From: Gehongia tenuis
GTDB lineage: Bacteria > Bacillota > Clostridia > Christensenellales > NSJ-53
DNA length: 64,000 nucleotides
Reading direction: 5' to 3'
Assembly: GCF_014384795.1 (NCBI RefSeq)
Contig: NZ_JACRSR010000001.1
Coordinates: 620,001 to 684,000 of the forward strand
In this document: positions 9,301 through 18,638 of the stretch, piece by piece
How positions within the stretch are numbered: position 1 is the first letter of the stretch
Layout of the letters: each line of letters begins with the position of its first letter
Position numbers and translations under genes: made by a program
Notes under the pieces: model-generated
The model's input: the letters and a program-made list of their open reading frames with translations, nothing else
Database searches by the model: none
Told to the model about the DNA's origin: nothing

Positions 9301-9720
9301 ATGGCTTTGGTAAAATGTCCGCGTTGTGAACTCAATTACATGGAGGAAGGCAAAAAGTATTGCGACGTGTGCATGCGTGAACTCAAGGGCGATCAGGGCC
9401 CGGACGACACGCCGGAGCTTTGCATGGAGTGCGGCGAACGGCCGGTGATCCCCGGCGGGGATTACTGTGTGGTCTGCCAGAAAGCCCATATGAGGCCCAA
9501 AAAGCTCTCCAAGACCGAGGAGATGGAGCCGCTGGATCTGCTCGATCTGGATGAGGATGAGGATGAGCTGGAGGGCATGCAGGAAATCGCGCTGGACGGC
9601 GAGGACGAGGGTGAAATCCCGGAAACCGAGCTGGAGGAGATCAACAGCGAACTGGGCGAGGACGAGGAGTTCGAGGACGATTTCGACGAGGACTTTGATC
9701 CTGAGGAGGATGAAGAGTAA
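9301..9720 (+). CDS. Double zinc-ribbon protein with acidic tail
   Basis: 139 residues. The N-terminal half has two CxxC pairs in tandem: Cys6/9 with Cys21/24, and Cys41/44 with Cys56/59, suggesting two zinc ribbons. From about residue 75 to the end the chain is dominated by Asp and Glu. ATG at 9301 follows GGAGG by eight bases; a TTG 15 bases upstream overlaps that ribosome site and is unlikely. I do not recognise a named family. It is 17 bases ahead of the phosphoesterase gene and probably co-transcribed. Binding to nucleic acid or to a basic partner is conceivable but not shown. Confidence 0.75.
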   Translation: MALVKCPRCELNYMEEGKKYCDVCMRELKGDQGPDDTPELCMECGERPVIPGGDYCVVCQKAHMRPKKLSKTEEMEPLDLLDLDEDEDELEGMQEIALDGEDEGEIPETELEEINSELGEDEEFEDDFDEDFDPEEDEE

Positions 9721-9737
9721 GCTTTTTTGGGGGAAGT

Positions 9738-10442
9738 ATGAGCATATACGCCATCAGCGATCTGCACCTTGCGGCAAACGATCCGTCGAAAGCCATGGAT
9801 ATCTTCGGCGAGCATTGGCGTGACCACGATCGCAAGATTGAAAAGGCCTGGCGGGAAGGGGTCGCCGAAGAGGATCTGGTGCTGGTTCCAGGGGACATCA
9901 GCTGGGCCATGCACCTCAAGGATGCCATGGCGGATTTGCGTTTCATCGCGGATCTTCCCGGGAAAAAGATTCTGCTGCGGGGCAACCATGATTTTTGGTG
10001 GAATTCAGTCACAAAGATTCGTTCCGTACTGCCGGAAAGCATGGAGGTTCTGCAAAACAATGCGTACCGTTTTGGCGCTGCCGTCATCTGCGGCAGCCGG
10101 GGGTGGGTGACTTCCGCTGAGGAGAGCAGCCAGGACTACAAGATTTACATGCGGGAGGCACAGCGCCTGAGACTGTCCCTGGAAGCGGGGGAGCGGCTGC
10201 GGCAGGAGGGGGACAAGCTTCTGGTGATGATGCACTACCCGCCCTTCAATGACCGGCAGGAGAATTCCCTTTTTACCGAGCTGTACCGGGAGTTTGGCGT
10301 GAGCTTGGTGCTTTACGGCCACCTGCACAACCTGAGCGCGGGCTACGCCTTCGAAGGTGAGCGGGAGGGCGTGGTATACCGCCACGTGTCCTGCGATTAC
10401 ATCGATTTTACGCCTCAGCTCCTGGATCCCTATCTTAAATAA
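9738..10442 (+). CDS. Metallophosphoesterase, calcineurin-like
   Basis: 234 residues with the full set of calcineurin-like metal motifs: SDLHLA (Asp8, His10), PGDISW, RGNHDFWW, MMHYPPF and GHLHN. These bind two metals and cleave phosphoesters; the substrate is unknown. ATG follows GGGGGAAGT. It lies close behind the zinc-ribbon gene and ends before a strong hairpin terminator upstream of mraZ. Confidence 0.9.
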   Translation: MSIYAISDLHLAANDPSKAMDIFGEHWRDHDRKIEKAWREGVAEEDLVLVPGDISWAMHLKDAMADLRFIADLPGKKILLRGNHDFWWNSVTKIRSVLPESMEVLQNNAYRFGAAVICGSRGWVTSAEESSQDYKIYMREAQRLRLSLEAGERLRQEGDKLLVMMHYPPFNDRQENSLFTELYREFGVSLVLYGHLHNLSAGYAFEGEREGVVYRHVSCDYIDFTPQLLDPYLK

Positions 10443-10455
10443 GCAAATGCCGCGT

Positions 10456-10492
10456 AAATCTTTCGAATTTGTTTCGAAAGATTTATTTTTTT
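10456..10492 (+). terminator. Rho-independent terminator before the dcw cluster
   Basis: AAATCTTTCGAA and TTCGAAAGATTT arms around a TTTG loop, then a T-rich run. It insulates mraZ from the upstream phosphoesterase gene. Confidence 0.8.
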
Positions 10493-10545
10493 ATGCCCGT
10501 CAAGGAGGATTTCAGGATGCAGTAGGAGAATATATTCACTCGAGA

Positions 10546-10591
10546 GTGGGAAAAAATGTTGCGTTGTGTTCAAAAGTGGGCTTAATGTGGG
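10546..10591 (+). promoter_or_regulatory. Candidate MraZ-binding repeats upstream of mraZ
   Basis: GTGGG occurs at 10546, 10576 and 10587, the last two 11 bases apart, followed by GTGGA at 10601. MraZ binds GTGGG-type repeats with about one helical turn spacing in its own promoter. Spacing here is only partly regular. Confidence 0.4.
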
Positions 10592-10609
10592 ACAAGGGGG
10601 GTGGAAACT

Positions 10610-11047
10610 TTGTTTATCGGCCGATTTCAATATGCCATGGACGCCAAAGGCAGAATGATGATGCCGGCAGAGTTCCGCCTGCTTTTGGGGGAGCGATTCG
10701 TCGTCTCCCGTTCCCTGCATGAGAGCTGCAAGTGCCTTTACGTGTACCCCATGGAGGGTTGGAACGCCTTCACGGACAAGCTCAAGACCATTCCCATGAC
10801 GGACCTTGACGGTCAGGACGTGATCCGGGAACTGTTTTCCGAAGCGTCGCTGTGCAAGGTGGACAGCCATGGGCGTTTGCTGCTCCCGGAGCATCTCAGG
10901 GCGTATGCGGAGCTGGACAAGGACGTGATCGTGATGGGCTCCCTGGATCATGCGGAGATTTGGGCTAAAGAAGGGTATGAGAGCTACAAAGCCCAGCGCA
11001 CCGACCGCAAGGAGACCCTGAAGAAGCTGGAGGCCATGGGAATTTGA
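10610..11047 (+). CDS. mraZ: Transcriptional regulator / division protein MraZ
   Basis: 145 residues, normal length, with two SpoVT-AbrB-like halves ([20 protein letters not shown] and [17 protein letters not shown]). MraZ is a DNA-binding ring protein that represses the dcw promoter, and this is the first gene of the cluster. I choose TTG at 10610: it gives the usual start (M-F-I-G) and lies nine bases after AAGGGGG, whereas GTG at 10601 abuts that site. The stop codon overlaps the rsmH start (TGATG). Confidence 0.94.
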   Translation: MFIGRFQYAMDAKGRMMMPAEFRLLLGERFVVSRSLHESCKCLYVYPMEGWNAFTDKLKTIPMTDLDGQDVIRELFSEASLCKVDSHGRLLLPEHLRAYAELDKDVIVMGSLDHAEIWAKEGYESYKAQRTDRKETLKKLEAMGI

Positions 11048-11991
11048 TGACCTACCATGTACCCATCCTGCTGAAAGAGGCCGTGGAAGGCCTGGTGCGG
11101 GACCGGGAGGGCATCTACGTGGACGGGACCACCGGCGGCGGCGGTCACAGTGAAGGCATTGCGAAAAGACTCCTTGGTAACGGAAAGCTGATCTGCCTGG
11201 ATCAGGACAGTGAGGCCCTTGCGGAAGCGGGGCAGCGCCTTCGTCCCTTTTCGGAGCGGGTGAAGCTGGTCAAGGCCAATTTCCGGGATCTCGCCGAGGT
11301 TTTGGATGGGCTGGGGATAGAAAAGGCGGATGGCATTTTGCTGGATATCGGCGTCTCCTCCCATCAGCTGGACGCGGGGGAGCGTGGATTTTCGTACCAG
11401 GCGGACGCGCCGCTGGACATGCGCATGGACCGGCAGCAAAGCTTTTCGGCCTATGACGTGGTGAACGGCTACAGCGAAACCGAGCTTCTTCGGGTGATCC
11501 GGGACTACGGCGAGGAAAAATGGGCGGCGCGCATCGCAAAATTCATTGTGGAGGCTCGAAAGGGCGGGCCTCTGGAGAGCACCGGACAGCTGGTGGACGT
11601 GATTAAGGCGGCCATTCCGGCATCGGCCCGGAGGGAAGGACCTCACCCGGCCAAGCGGACCTTTCAGGCAATCCGTATCGAGGTCAACGACGAACTGGGC
11701 GCCCTTCAGGACGGGCTGGAGAGGGGCGTGGAAAGGCTCCGGCCCGGCGGCCGGATGGCGGTGATCACCTTCCATTCCCTGGAGGACCGGATGGTGAAGC
11801 AGACCTTTCGGAGGCTGGCCGATCCCTGCACTTGCCCCAAATCCTTTCCCGTATGCGTGTGCGGGAAGAAGCCGCAGGTGGAGATCGTCACCCGAAAACC
11901 CATCCAGCCAAGCAGCGAGGAAATCGAGGGCAACCCGCGGGCCCGGAGCGCCAAGCTCCGCATCGCCCAGCGGCTATGTTCTAACACATAA
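11047..11991 (+). CDS. rsmH: 16S rRNA (cytosine(1402)-N(4))-methyltransferase RsmH
   Basis: SAM-dependent methylation of C1402 in the ribosomal P site. 314 residues from ATG 11047. Diagnostic motifs are [51 protein letters not shown] and [13 protein letters not shown], with a C-terminal Cys cluster ([13 protein letters not shown]). TTG at 11044 is an alternative one codon earlier. Its start overlaps the mraZ stop, indicating translational coupling, and ftsL follows. Confidence 0.97.
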   Translation: MTYHVPILLKEAVEGLVRDREGIYVDGTTGGGGHSEGIAKRLLGNGKLICLDQDSEALAEAGQRLRPFSERVKLVKANFRDLAEVLDGLGIEKADGILLDIGVSSHQLDAGERGFSYQADAPLDMRMDRQQSFSAYDVVNGYSETELLRVIRDYGEEKWAARIAKFIVEARKGGPLESTGQLVDVIKAAIPASARREGPHPAKRTFQAIRIEVNDELGALQDGLERGVERLRPGGRMAVITFHSLEDRMVKQTFRRLADPCTCPKSFPVCVCGKKPQVEIVTRKPIQPSSEEIEGNPRARSAKLRIAQRLCSNT

Positions 11992-12005
11992 AGGGGTTGA
12001 ATAGA

Positions 12006-12605
12006 TTGGTAACGGCGCGGAATGAGAGCGTGGCTTATCGGGAATACGGGAACTATGAACATGAGGTGCTGGAACGGGTAAGAATGCAAAGCGCGAGAAA
12101 TCGTGCGGCTTCTGCGCCGGCACGGCGCCGGCAGGAACAGACGCCCAGCGCCCCGAAAACCGCTCAGCGCACCGCGGCGAGGGCCGCGGCGCCAAAGAAA
12201 AACCCTGCCGCCGTCCGCCCCAAGGGGAAGAAAAAACTGGGGCTCAAGGCGTCGGTAAAACCCTTTTTGATGATCTGCTTCGGCTTTGCCGTTGCGGCGC
12301 TTCTCATCACCCGTTACGCGCACATTGCCAGCGCCAACAGCAACATCATCGCTTTGGAGAAGGAGCTCAAGGAGGAGCAGCGCATCACCGAAACCCTGAA
12401 CGTGAAACTGGCCCAGAGCGGCGATCTCGCCGCGATTCAGGAAACCGCCAAGAACCGGCTTGGGATGAATTATCCCGCTGCCGATCAGACGGTGTATCTG
12501 GATGTGAGCCTTTCCGGCGGCGAGGGGAGCAGCGGCCGCGCTACGGCCCAGGCCATCGCCAAACCCACGGGCTTTGTGGATACAGTTTTAGGCCTTCTCC
12601 ACTAG
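12006..12605 (+). CDS. ftsL: Cell division protein FtsL
   Basis: Bitopic membrane protein of the divisome, working with FtsQ and DivIC. From TTG 12006 it has 199 residues: a long basic, Ala/Pro-rich cytoplasmic part (about 1-80), one membrane segment (FLMICFGFAVAALLITRYA, about 86-104) and an extracytoplasmic leucine-zipper-like coil (IIALEKELKEEQRITETLNVKLAQ) ending in a GMNYP box. TTG 12006 lies nine bases after AAGGGG; TTG 11997 directly abuts it and is less likely. The cytoplasmic extension is longer than in B. subtilis FtsL. Confidence 0.85.
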   Translation: MVTARNESVAYREYGNYEHEVLERVRMQSARNRAASAPARRRQEQTPSAPKTAQRTAARAAAPKKNPAAVRPKGKKKLGLKASVKPFLMICFGFAVAALLITRYAHIASANSNIIALEKELKEEQRITETLNVKLAQSGDLAAIQETAKNRLGMNYPAADQTVYLDVSLSGGEGSSGRATAQAIAKPTGFVDTVLGLLH

Positions 12606-12627
12606 GGGTGGGCGAGGAGGATTTTCA

Positions 12628-14763
12628 TTGAGGACACCCGGCGTTTCCACCAAAAAGAGAATGGTTGCCTCCCTGATTGCGATTTTAGTGATCCTGGGGG
12701 GCATTATCATCAGATTGGGTTATATTCAGCTGGTGCAGGGCGGGGACCTTCAGGCGAAGGCCCTGGATCAATGGACCAGCGATCTGCCCGTCACGGCCAA
12801 GCGGGGCAGCATTTTGGACCGGAACGGACAATCCCTGGCCCAAAGCGCCAGCACCGACACGGTGCTTCTTCGCCCAAACCAGATCAAGGATGGGGATGCC
12901 GAGGAGACGGCCCGCGTTCTTGCCGATCTGCTTGAGATGGACTATGACTCCGTACTGGAAAAGGTGAAGGACAAATCAAAGGGTGAGATCTGGCTGAAAC
13001 GTCAGGTGGAACGGGAAGTGGTGCAGGAGATCAAGTCCCACAACCTGAAGGGCGTGGCCTTCTCCGTGGATTCCAAGCGCTACTATCCCATGAACAATCT
13101 TCTGTGCCAGGTTCTGGGCTTCGTATCCGTGGACGGCAACGGCCTTAGCGGCATCGAGTCCAAGCTCAATAAATATCTTGCGGGCACCGACGGCCGCATC
13201 GTCTCCGAGGTGGGCGCCGACCGGCAGGAGCTGCCCGGCGGCACCGAGCAGTACGTGGAGCCCATCGACGGCTACGACGTGGTGCTCAGCATCGACTATG
13301 TGATCCAAAGCTTCGCCGAGAAGCACCTTGACGAGGCCCTTCAGGCCACCGGCGGTAAAAAGGCCATGGCTATCGTCATGGACCCGAGTACCGGCGAGGT
13401 GCTGGCCATGGCGAACAAGCCGGATTACGATCTCAACGATCCGCCCCGGAACGATTCGGAGCTTTTGCAGTCCCTGAGCCGCAACTCCTGCGTTTCCGAC
13501 GTGTATGAGCCCGGCTCCACCTTCAAGATCGTCACCACAGCGGCGGGCCTGGAGACGGGTGTGATCACCAAGGACAGCACCTTCTACTGCCCCGGCTATC
13601 AGATCGTGGACGGCCAGAAGATCAAGTGCTGGCGCCATTACAATCCCCACGGCTCCGAGACGCTGACTCAGGGCGTGATGAATTCCTGCAACCCGGTGTT
13701 CATGGAGATCGCCGGGCGGCTGGGCAAGGAAAAATTCTATCAGTACATCGACGCCTTCGGCTTTGGCAAAAAGACGGGCATCCAGTTCGACGGCGAGGAG
13801 CCCGGCATCCTGATGGGAATTCAGTACGTCAAAAATGTGGATCTGGCCCGTATCGGTTTCGGCCAGACCATCGCCGTCACACCCATCCAGCTTACCACGG
13901 CGGTGAGCGCCGCGGTGAACGGCGGAACTCTGTATGAACCCACCTTGGTGCGGGAGGTCCGGGACCAGGACGGCAACACGGTAGAAAGCTTTGTGAAATC
14001 CAGCAAGGGCCAGGTGATTTCCGCGGCCAACAGCCAACTCCTTCGGGAGATGCTGGAGATGACCGTGAAAGAGGGCACCGGCCGCAACGCCTACCTGCCC
14101 GGTTACCGGGTGGGCGGCAAGACCGGCACCGCGCAGAAGTACGAGGACGGCAAGATCGTCAGCGACAAGACCATCGCTTCCTTCGTGGGCTTTGCGCCCG
14201 CCGACGATCCGAAGATCGTGGTGCTGGTGGTTGTGGATGAACCCACCATTGGCGACGACCACGGTTCCCAGGCGGCGGCGCCCTACGCCAAGGGCATCAT
14301 CCAGGATACGCTGCAGTACATGAAGGTCCAGCCCCAGTATGAGGATGGCGAAAACGAGCTTGCAACGGTGGAAGTGCCCGACTGCATCGATCTTGACATC
14401 ACTTCCGCGGCGGAGCGGCTCAGGGCCAAAGGTCTTTCCTACACCCAGGACGGCGTGGGAGGCACGGTGGTGGATATGCTCCCGAAGCCCGGCGCGGTCA
14501 TGGAGGAAGGGTCCATCGTGCTGCTGTACATGAGCGAAAAGGACGACGACACCAAACTGGATGAACCGGTGCACAGCGGCGATGAGGTGGAGGTGCCCAA
14601 CCTCTTTGGCAAATCCATTGCGGACTGCGAGAAGGAGCTTGCGGGCCGCGGCCTCATGCTGGACGCCAGCGGGGAGGGCGTGGCCGTATCCCAGGAGCCA
14701 AACGCCGGCGAGAGCGTCAGCGTGGGCAGTAAAATAAAAGTGAACTTCGGAACGGGCCAATAG
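12628..14763 (+). CDS. ftsI: Class B penicillin-binding protein with two PASTA domains (FtsI/SpoVD type)
   Basis: D,D-transpeptidase for septal or spore peptidoglycan. 711 residues: membrane segment (about 12-31), PBP dimerisation domain, then the transpeptidase domain with SxxK as STFK (about 297-300), SxN as SCN (about 353-355) and KTGT (about 498-501). Two PASTA repeats follow (about 573-634 and 652-710). The start is TTG with GAGGAGG upstream. Only one such gene is present here, whereas Bacillus has pbpB and spoVD side by side, so division or cortex function cannot be decided from sequence. Confidence 0.93.
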   Translation: MRTPGVSTKKRMVASLIAILVILGGIIIRLGYIQLVQGGDLQAKALDQWTSDLPVTAKRGSILDRNGQSLAQSASTDTVLLRPNQIKDGDAEETARVLADLLEMDYDSVLEKVKDKSKGEIWLKRQVEREVVQEIKSHNLKGVAFSVDSKRYYPMNNLLCQVLGFVSVDGNGLSGIESKLNKYLAGTDGRIVSEVGADRQELPGGTEQYVEPIDGYDVVLSIDYVIQSFAEKHLDEALQATGGKKAMAIVMDPSTGEVLAMANKPDYDLNDPPRNDSELLQSLSRNSCVSDVYEPGSTFKIVTTAAGLETGVITKDSTFYCPGYQIVDGQKIKCWRHYNPHGSETLTQGVMNSCNPVFMEIAGRLGKEKFYQYIDAFGFGKKTGIQFDGEEPGILMGIQYVKNVDLARIGFGQTIAVTPIQLTTAVSAAVNGGTLYEPTLVREVRDQDGNTVESFVKSSKGQVISAANSQLLREMLEMTVKEGTGRNAYLPGYRVGGKTGTAQKYEDGKIVSDKTIASFVGFAPADDPKIVVLVVVDEPTIGDDHGSQAAAPYAKGIIQDTLQYMKVQPQYEDGENELATVEVPDCIDLDITSAAERLRAKGLSYTQDGVGGTVVDMLPKPGAVMEEGSIVLLYMSEKDDDTKLDEPVHSGDEVEVPNLFGKSIADCEKELAGRGLMLDASGEGVAVSQEPNAGESVSVGSKIKVNFGTGQ

Positions 14764-14787
14764 ATCCGAGAAAAGAAGGTTAAAGGT

Positions 14788-16230
14788 ATGTTACTTTCCA
14801 AACTGATAAAGGACATGGGCGCTCTTGAGATGCGGGGCCCCGACGTGGAGATCGGGAACCTGGCCTATCATTCGGCAAGGGTGAAGCCGGGTGAGCTGTT
14901 CTACTGCGTGCCCGGCCAGCGCACCGATGGCCATCTCTATGGCGAGGACGCGGTGGAACACGGCGCGGCGGCCCTCGTGGTGGAGCATTTTCTGCCCCTT
15001 GAGGTGACCCAGGTCCGGGTGAAGGACGCCCGCCATTTTATGGCCCTGACGGCGGCGAAGTTTTTCGGCTACCCGGCAAAAAAGCTGAAGCTCATCGGAG
15101 TGACCGGCACCAACGGCAAGACCACCACGACCTATCTCATTCGCTCCATCGCGGAAGCCGCGGGCATTCCCTGCGGACTGATGGGCACGGTGGGCTACCT
15201 CATCGGCAGCGAGAAGAAGGAGGCCATTTTAACCACGCCCGAATCGGTGGATCTGCACCGAATGCTCCGGGAGATGGTGGATAAGGGCATGGAATGGGTG
15301 GTCATGGAGGTGGCGGCCCACGCCCTTTTGATGGGCCGGGTGGACGGCCTCATCTTTGATGTGGCGGTGTTCACCAACCTGACCCAGGACCATCTGGACT
15401 TTTTTGGCACCATGGAGCGTTACCGGGACGCCAAGAAGATACTGTTTGAGAAGGCACGCTGCCGGACGGCGGTTTTGAACGCCGATGACGATTGCGCCCA
15501 GGATTTGGTTGCCAAGGACGCCTATCCGGTTTATCATTATGGCATCTGCCGCCAGCAGGACGTCTATGCCACCGACATCGATGTGAAGGACATGGGCATT
15601 GCCTTTCAGATGCATCTGCCCGGCAGCGAGGCCGTAGCCATGGATCTGGCCCTGGCGGGCGTGTTCAGTATCTACAACTCGCTGGCAGCCGCCACCGCCT
15701 GCTATGCCCTTGGCATCGACACGGCGGCCATCAAGCAGGGCCTCAAGACGGTCAAGAGCGTGTCGGGCCGCTTCGAGGTTCTGCCGCTCGAAAAGGAATA
15801 CAAGGTCATTCTGGACTACGCCCATACGCCGGACGGCCTGTACAATATCCTCAAAACCCTGAAGGACGGCGCCAAGGGCCGGGTGATTACTCTGTTTGGC
15901 TGCGGCGGCGACCGGGACCGGGGCAAACGGCCGCTGATGGGCGAGGTGGCGGGCAAGTACTCCGATTTCTGCGTTTTGACCAGCGACAATCCGAGGACGG
16001 AGGAACCGCTGGAGATCATTGCCGCCATCGAGAAAGGACTGAAAAAGACGCCCTGTCCATATACTGTGATTGAGGACCGCCGGGAAGCGATCGCCTACGC
16101 TCTGCATATTGCTAGAAAGGACGATGTGGTGCTTCTGGCCGGCAAGGGTCATGAGACCTACCAAAACATAAAAGGCGTCCGCCATGCCTTTGACGAGAAA
16201 AAGATCGTCTACGAGCTGCTGGCGCCGTAA
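14788..16230 (+). CDS. murE: UDP-MurNAc-L-Ala-D-Glu:meso-DAP ligase MurE
   Basis: Adds the third amino acid to the peptidoglycan stem peptide, using ATP. 480 residues. The ATP loop is GVTGTNGKTTTT (about 105-116), the central domain carries AHALLMGRVDG and FTNLTQDHLDFFGTME, and the C-terminal domain has TSDNPRTEEP (about 398-407). The DNPR motif is the signature of meso-diaminopimelate-adding MurE, as opposed to lysine-adding enzymes. It sits between the PBP and mraY in a tight operon. Confidence 0.97.
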   Translation: MLLSKLIKDMGALEMRGPDVEIGNLAYHSARVKPGELFYCVPGQRTDGHLYGEDAVEHGAAALVVEHFLPLEVTQVRVKDARHFMALTAAKFFGYPAKKLKLIGVTGTNGKTTTTYLIRSIAEAAGIPCGLMGTVGYLIGSEKKEAILTTPESVDLHRMLREMVDKGMEWVVMEVAAHALLMGRVDGLIFDVAVFTNLTQDHLDFFGTMERYRDAKKILFEKARCRTAVLNADDDCAQDLVAKDAYPVYHYGICRQQDVYATDIDVKDMGIAFQMHLPGSEAVAMDLALAGVFSIYNSLAAATACYALGIDTAAIKQGLKTVKSVSGRFEVLPLEKEYKVILDYAHTPDGLYNILKTLKDGAKGRVITLFGCGGDRDRGKRPLMGEVAGKYSDFCVLTSDNPRTEEPLEIIAAIEKGLKKTPCPYTVIEDRREAIAYALHIARKDDVVLLAGKGHETYQNIKGVRHAFDEKKIVYELLAP

Positions 16231-16250
16231 GCTAGAGGGAGAGACAGAAG

Positions 16251-17258
16251 ATGCAATCGATGATTTGGGCGGTTATTGCCGCATTCGCGGTGGCCCTTGC
16301 GCTGGGTCCCATCGTGATCCCCATCCTGCACCGGCTGAAGTTCGGGCAGATGACCCGGGAGGAGGGACCGAAGAGCCACCAGGTGAAATCGGGCACCCCA
16401 ACCATCGGCGGAATCATATTTCTGGCCGCGGCTTTTGCGGCGACCCTGCTTTTTGCAAAGAACATCTTTTCCAACGAACTGCTGCTGGCGGTGCTGCTCA
16501 CCACCCTGGGCTACGGCCTCATCGGTTTTTTGGACGACTTCATCAAGGTTGCCAAGAAGCGCAACCTTGGCCTCAAAGCCTATCAGAAATTTGCTGGCCA
16601 GATGGGTATTGCCATCGTACTGGCCATCTTTTGTTATCAAAGCCCCTATGTGGGCAGTTCGGTTTGGGTGCCCTTCGCCAACACCGAATGGGATCTTGGC
16701 ATCTTTTACATCCCCTTTGCCATCTTCGTGATCGTGGCCACCGTCAACAGCGCCAATCTCTCCGACGGCCTCGACGGTCTCCTGTCCGGCATGAGCCTCA
16801 TCATCCTGGTGACCCTGGGGATCGTTCTGTATTACGGCGCGGAAGCCATGGCGGCAAATGGCGCCACCCTTCTTGCGGAAAACCTCCATGGGGTGGCCAT
16901 CTTTGCGGCGGGCCTTGCCGGCGGGTGTCTTGGGTTTCTTCGGGTGAACACCTATCCGGCCAAGGTTTTCATGGGGGACACGGGCTCCCTTGCCCTTGGC
17001 GGGGCCATTGTGTCCATCATGCTGGTTTTCAAGATTCCGCTGCTGTTGCCCATCTGCTGCGGGCTTCTGATGATGAGCACCATCAGCGTGATTTTGCAGG
17101 TGGCCTCCTTCAAGCTGCGAGGCAAGCGCATCTTCAAGATGGCGCCGCTGCACCATCATTTTGAGATGTGCGGTATGCCGGAGACCCGAGTGGTGTCGAT
17201 GTATATGATTTTCACAGCGGTACTGTGCCTTTTGACCCTTTTGATCGTATCGCTGTAA
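16251..17258 (+). CDS. mraY: Phospho-N-acetylmuramoyl-pentapeptide-transferase MraY
   Basis: Integral membrane enzyme that makes lipid I from UDP-MurNAc-pentapeptide and undecaprenyl phosphate. 335 residues with about ten membrane segments. Key motifs: SHQVKSGTPTIGGI, GFLDDFIK with the catalytic-site aspartates, NLSDGLDGL, FMGDTGSLALGG and the MAPLHHHFE histidine loop. ATG is behind GAGGGAGAG. Placed between murE and murD as is standard. Confidence 0.97.
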   Translation: MQSMIWAVIAAFAVALALGPIVIPILHRLKFGQMTREEGPKSHQVKSGTPTIGGIIFLAAAFAATLLFAKNIFSNELLLAVLLTTLGYGLIGFLDDFIKVAKKRNLGLKAYQKFAGQMGIAIVLAIFCYQSPYVGSSVWVPFANTEWDLGIFYIPFAIFVIVATVNSANLSDGLDGLLSGMSLIILVTLGIVLYYGAEAMAANGATLLAENLHGVAIFAAGLAGGCLGFLRVNTYPAKVFMGDTGSLALGGAIVSIMLVFKIPLLLPICCGLLMMSTISVILQVASFKLRGKRIFKMAPLHHHFEMCGMPETRVVSMYMIFTAVLCLLTLLIVSL

Positions 17259-17275
17259 ACCAAGGAGCATAGATT

Positions 17276-18634
17276 ATGGATTGGAATCGTAGGTATTTGG
17301 TGGTGGGTATGGCGAGAAGCGGCGTCTCCGCGGCTCTGGCTCTCTGGAACAAGGGGGCTGAGGTCTATGTGAACGACCGCCGCACCGAGGAAGCCTTCGG
17401 CGGCGAACTGGATAGTTTGCGAAAAGATGGCATCCATTTCGCGTTGGGGCAGGAGCCGATGGACCTGCTGCCGCGGGTGGATGCTTTGGTTATCAGCCCG
17501 GGCGTACCCATCGACGCGCCCTTTGTGATAAGGGCGAAGGAGCTGGGCCTCGAGGTGCTGGGCGAACTGGAGCTGGGCTATCTTCTTTGCAAAGCATCGG
17601 TCATGGCGCTTACGGGCACCAATGGCAAAACCACCACTGTGTCCCTGCTGGGGGATATTTTAAAGCGGGCGGGGCTTAAAGCGCCGGTGGTGGGCAACGT
17701 GGGAACACCCATCACGCAGGAAGCGCCTGGACTCACCGGGGAGGACTGGGCTGTCGTGGAAGTTTCCAGCTTTCAGCTGGAGTCGATTCATGCCTTTCAT
17801 CCAAAGGTCGCCGCCATTTTGAACGTTACCGAGGACCACCTGAACCGCCACGGCGATATGGCCACTTACATCCGCATGAAGGCCCGGATCTTCGAGAACC
17901 AGGGGCCGGAGGATGCCCTTATTCTGAACGCTGACGATCCGGCGGTGCTGGAGATGGCGAAGCGTACGGCCGCGAAGATATACCTGTTCAGCCGCACCCA
18001 TTTCGTGGAGCAAGGCGCCTATGTGAAGGATGGACGCATCGTCTTCAGGAGGGACGGCCGGGAGGAGGATATTCTGGCGGCGGGTGAAGTTTTCATCCCC
18101 GGACCCCACAACCTGGAAAACGCCCTGGCCGCTGTGGCCATGGCGAAAGCGGTGGGCATCGGCAGCGAAGCCATTGCCGGGGGCCTTCGGGAGTTCAGGG
18201 GCGTGGAGCACCGCATCGAATTCGTGCGGGAAGTGAAGGGCGTTCGCTACATCAACGATTCCAAGGGCACCAACGTGGACTCGTCCATCAAGGCGGTCCA
18301 AACCATGGATCGGCCCACCGTTATCATCGCCGGGGGCTACGATAAAAAGACCGACTTTACGCCCTTTATCGAATCCTTCAGAGGTCGTCCCATCAAGGCC
18401 ATGGTGACGCTGGGCGCCACCGCGGAGCAGCTGATGGATACGGCAAAAAGACTGGGTTATGAGCCGGCGGTCCGGGCGGAAAGCCTGGAGGATGCACTGA
18501 GGAAGGCAGCGGAGATGGCAGGCCCCGGGGAGAACGTTTTGCTCTCGCCCGCCTGCGCCAGCTTCGACATGTTCACAAGCTACGAAGAGCGGGGAGAAAT
18601 CTTCAAATTCTTGGTCGGACAGTTGAAGGAATGA
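17276..18634 (+). CDS. murD: UDP-N-acetylmuramoyl-L-alanine:D-glutamate ligase MurD
   Basis: Cytoplasmic ATP-dependent ligase that adds D-Glu to UDP-MurNAc-L-Ala. 452 residues in the usual three domains: the N-terminal Rossmann part (YLVVGMARSGVSAALAL), the ATP loop LTGTNGKTTTVSLL (about 110-123), the NVTEDHLNRHGDM box and the C-terminal domain with YINDSKGTN and LLSPACASFDMF. ATG follows AAGGAG. The ftsW start lies four bases after its stop. Confidence 0.97.
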   Translation: MDWNRRYLVVGMARSGVSAALALWNKGAEVYVNDRRTEEAFGGELDSLRKDGIHFALGQEPMDLLPRVDALVISPGVPIDAPFVIRAKELGLEVLGELELGYLLCKASVMALTGTNGKTTTVSLLGDILKRAGLKAPVVGNVGTPITQEAPGLTGEDWAVVEVSSFQLESIHAFHPKVAAILNVTEDHLNRHGDMATYIRMKARIFENQGPEDALILNADDPAVLEMAKRTAAKIYLFSRTHFVEQGAYVKDGRIVFRRDGREEDILAAGEVFIPGPHNLENALAAVAMAKAVGIGSEAIAGGLREFRGVEHRIEFVREVKGVRYINDSKGTNVDSSIKAVQTMDRPTVIIAGGYDKKTDFTPFIESFRGRPIKAMVTLGATAEQLMDTAKRLGYEPAVRAESLEDALRKAAEMAGPGENVLLSPACASFDMFTSYEERGEIFKFLVGQLKE

Positions 18635-18638
18635 GTGC

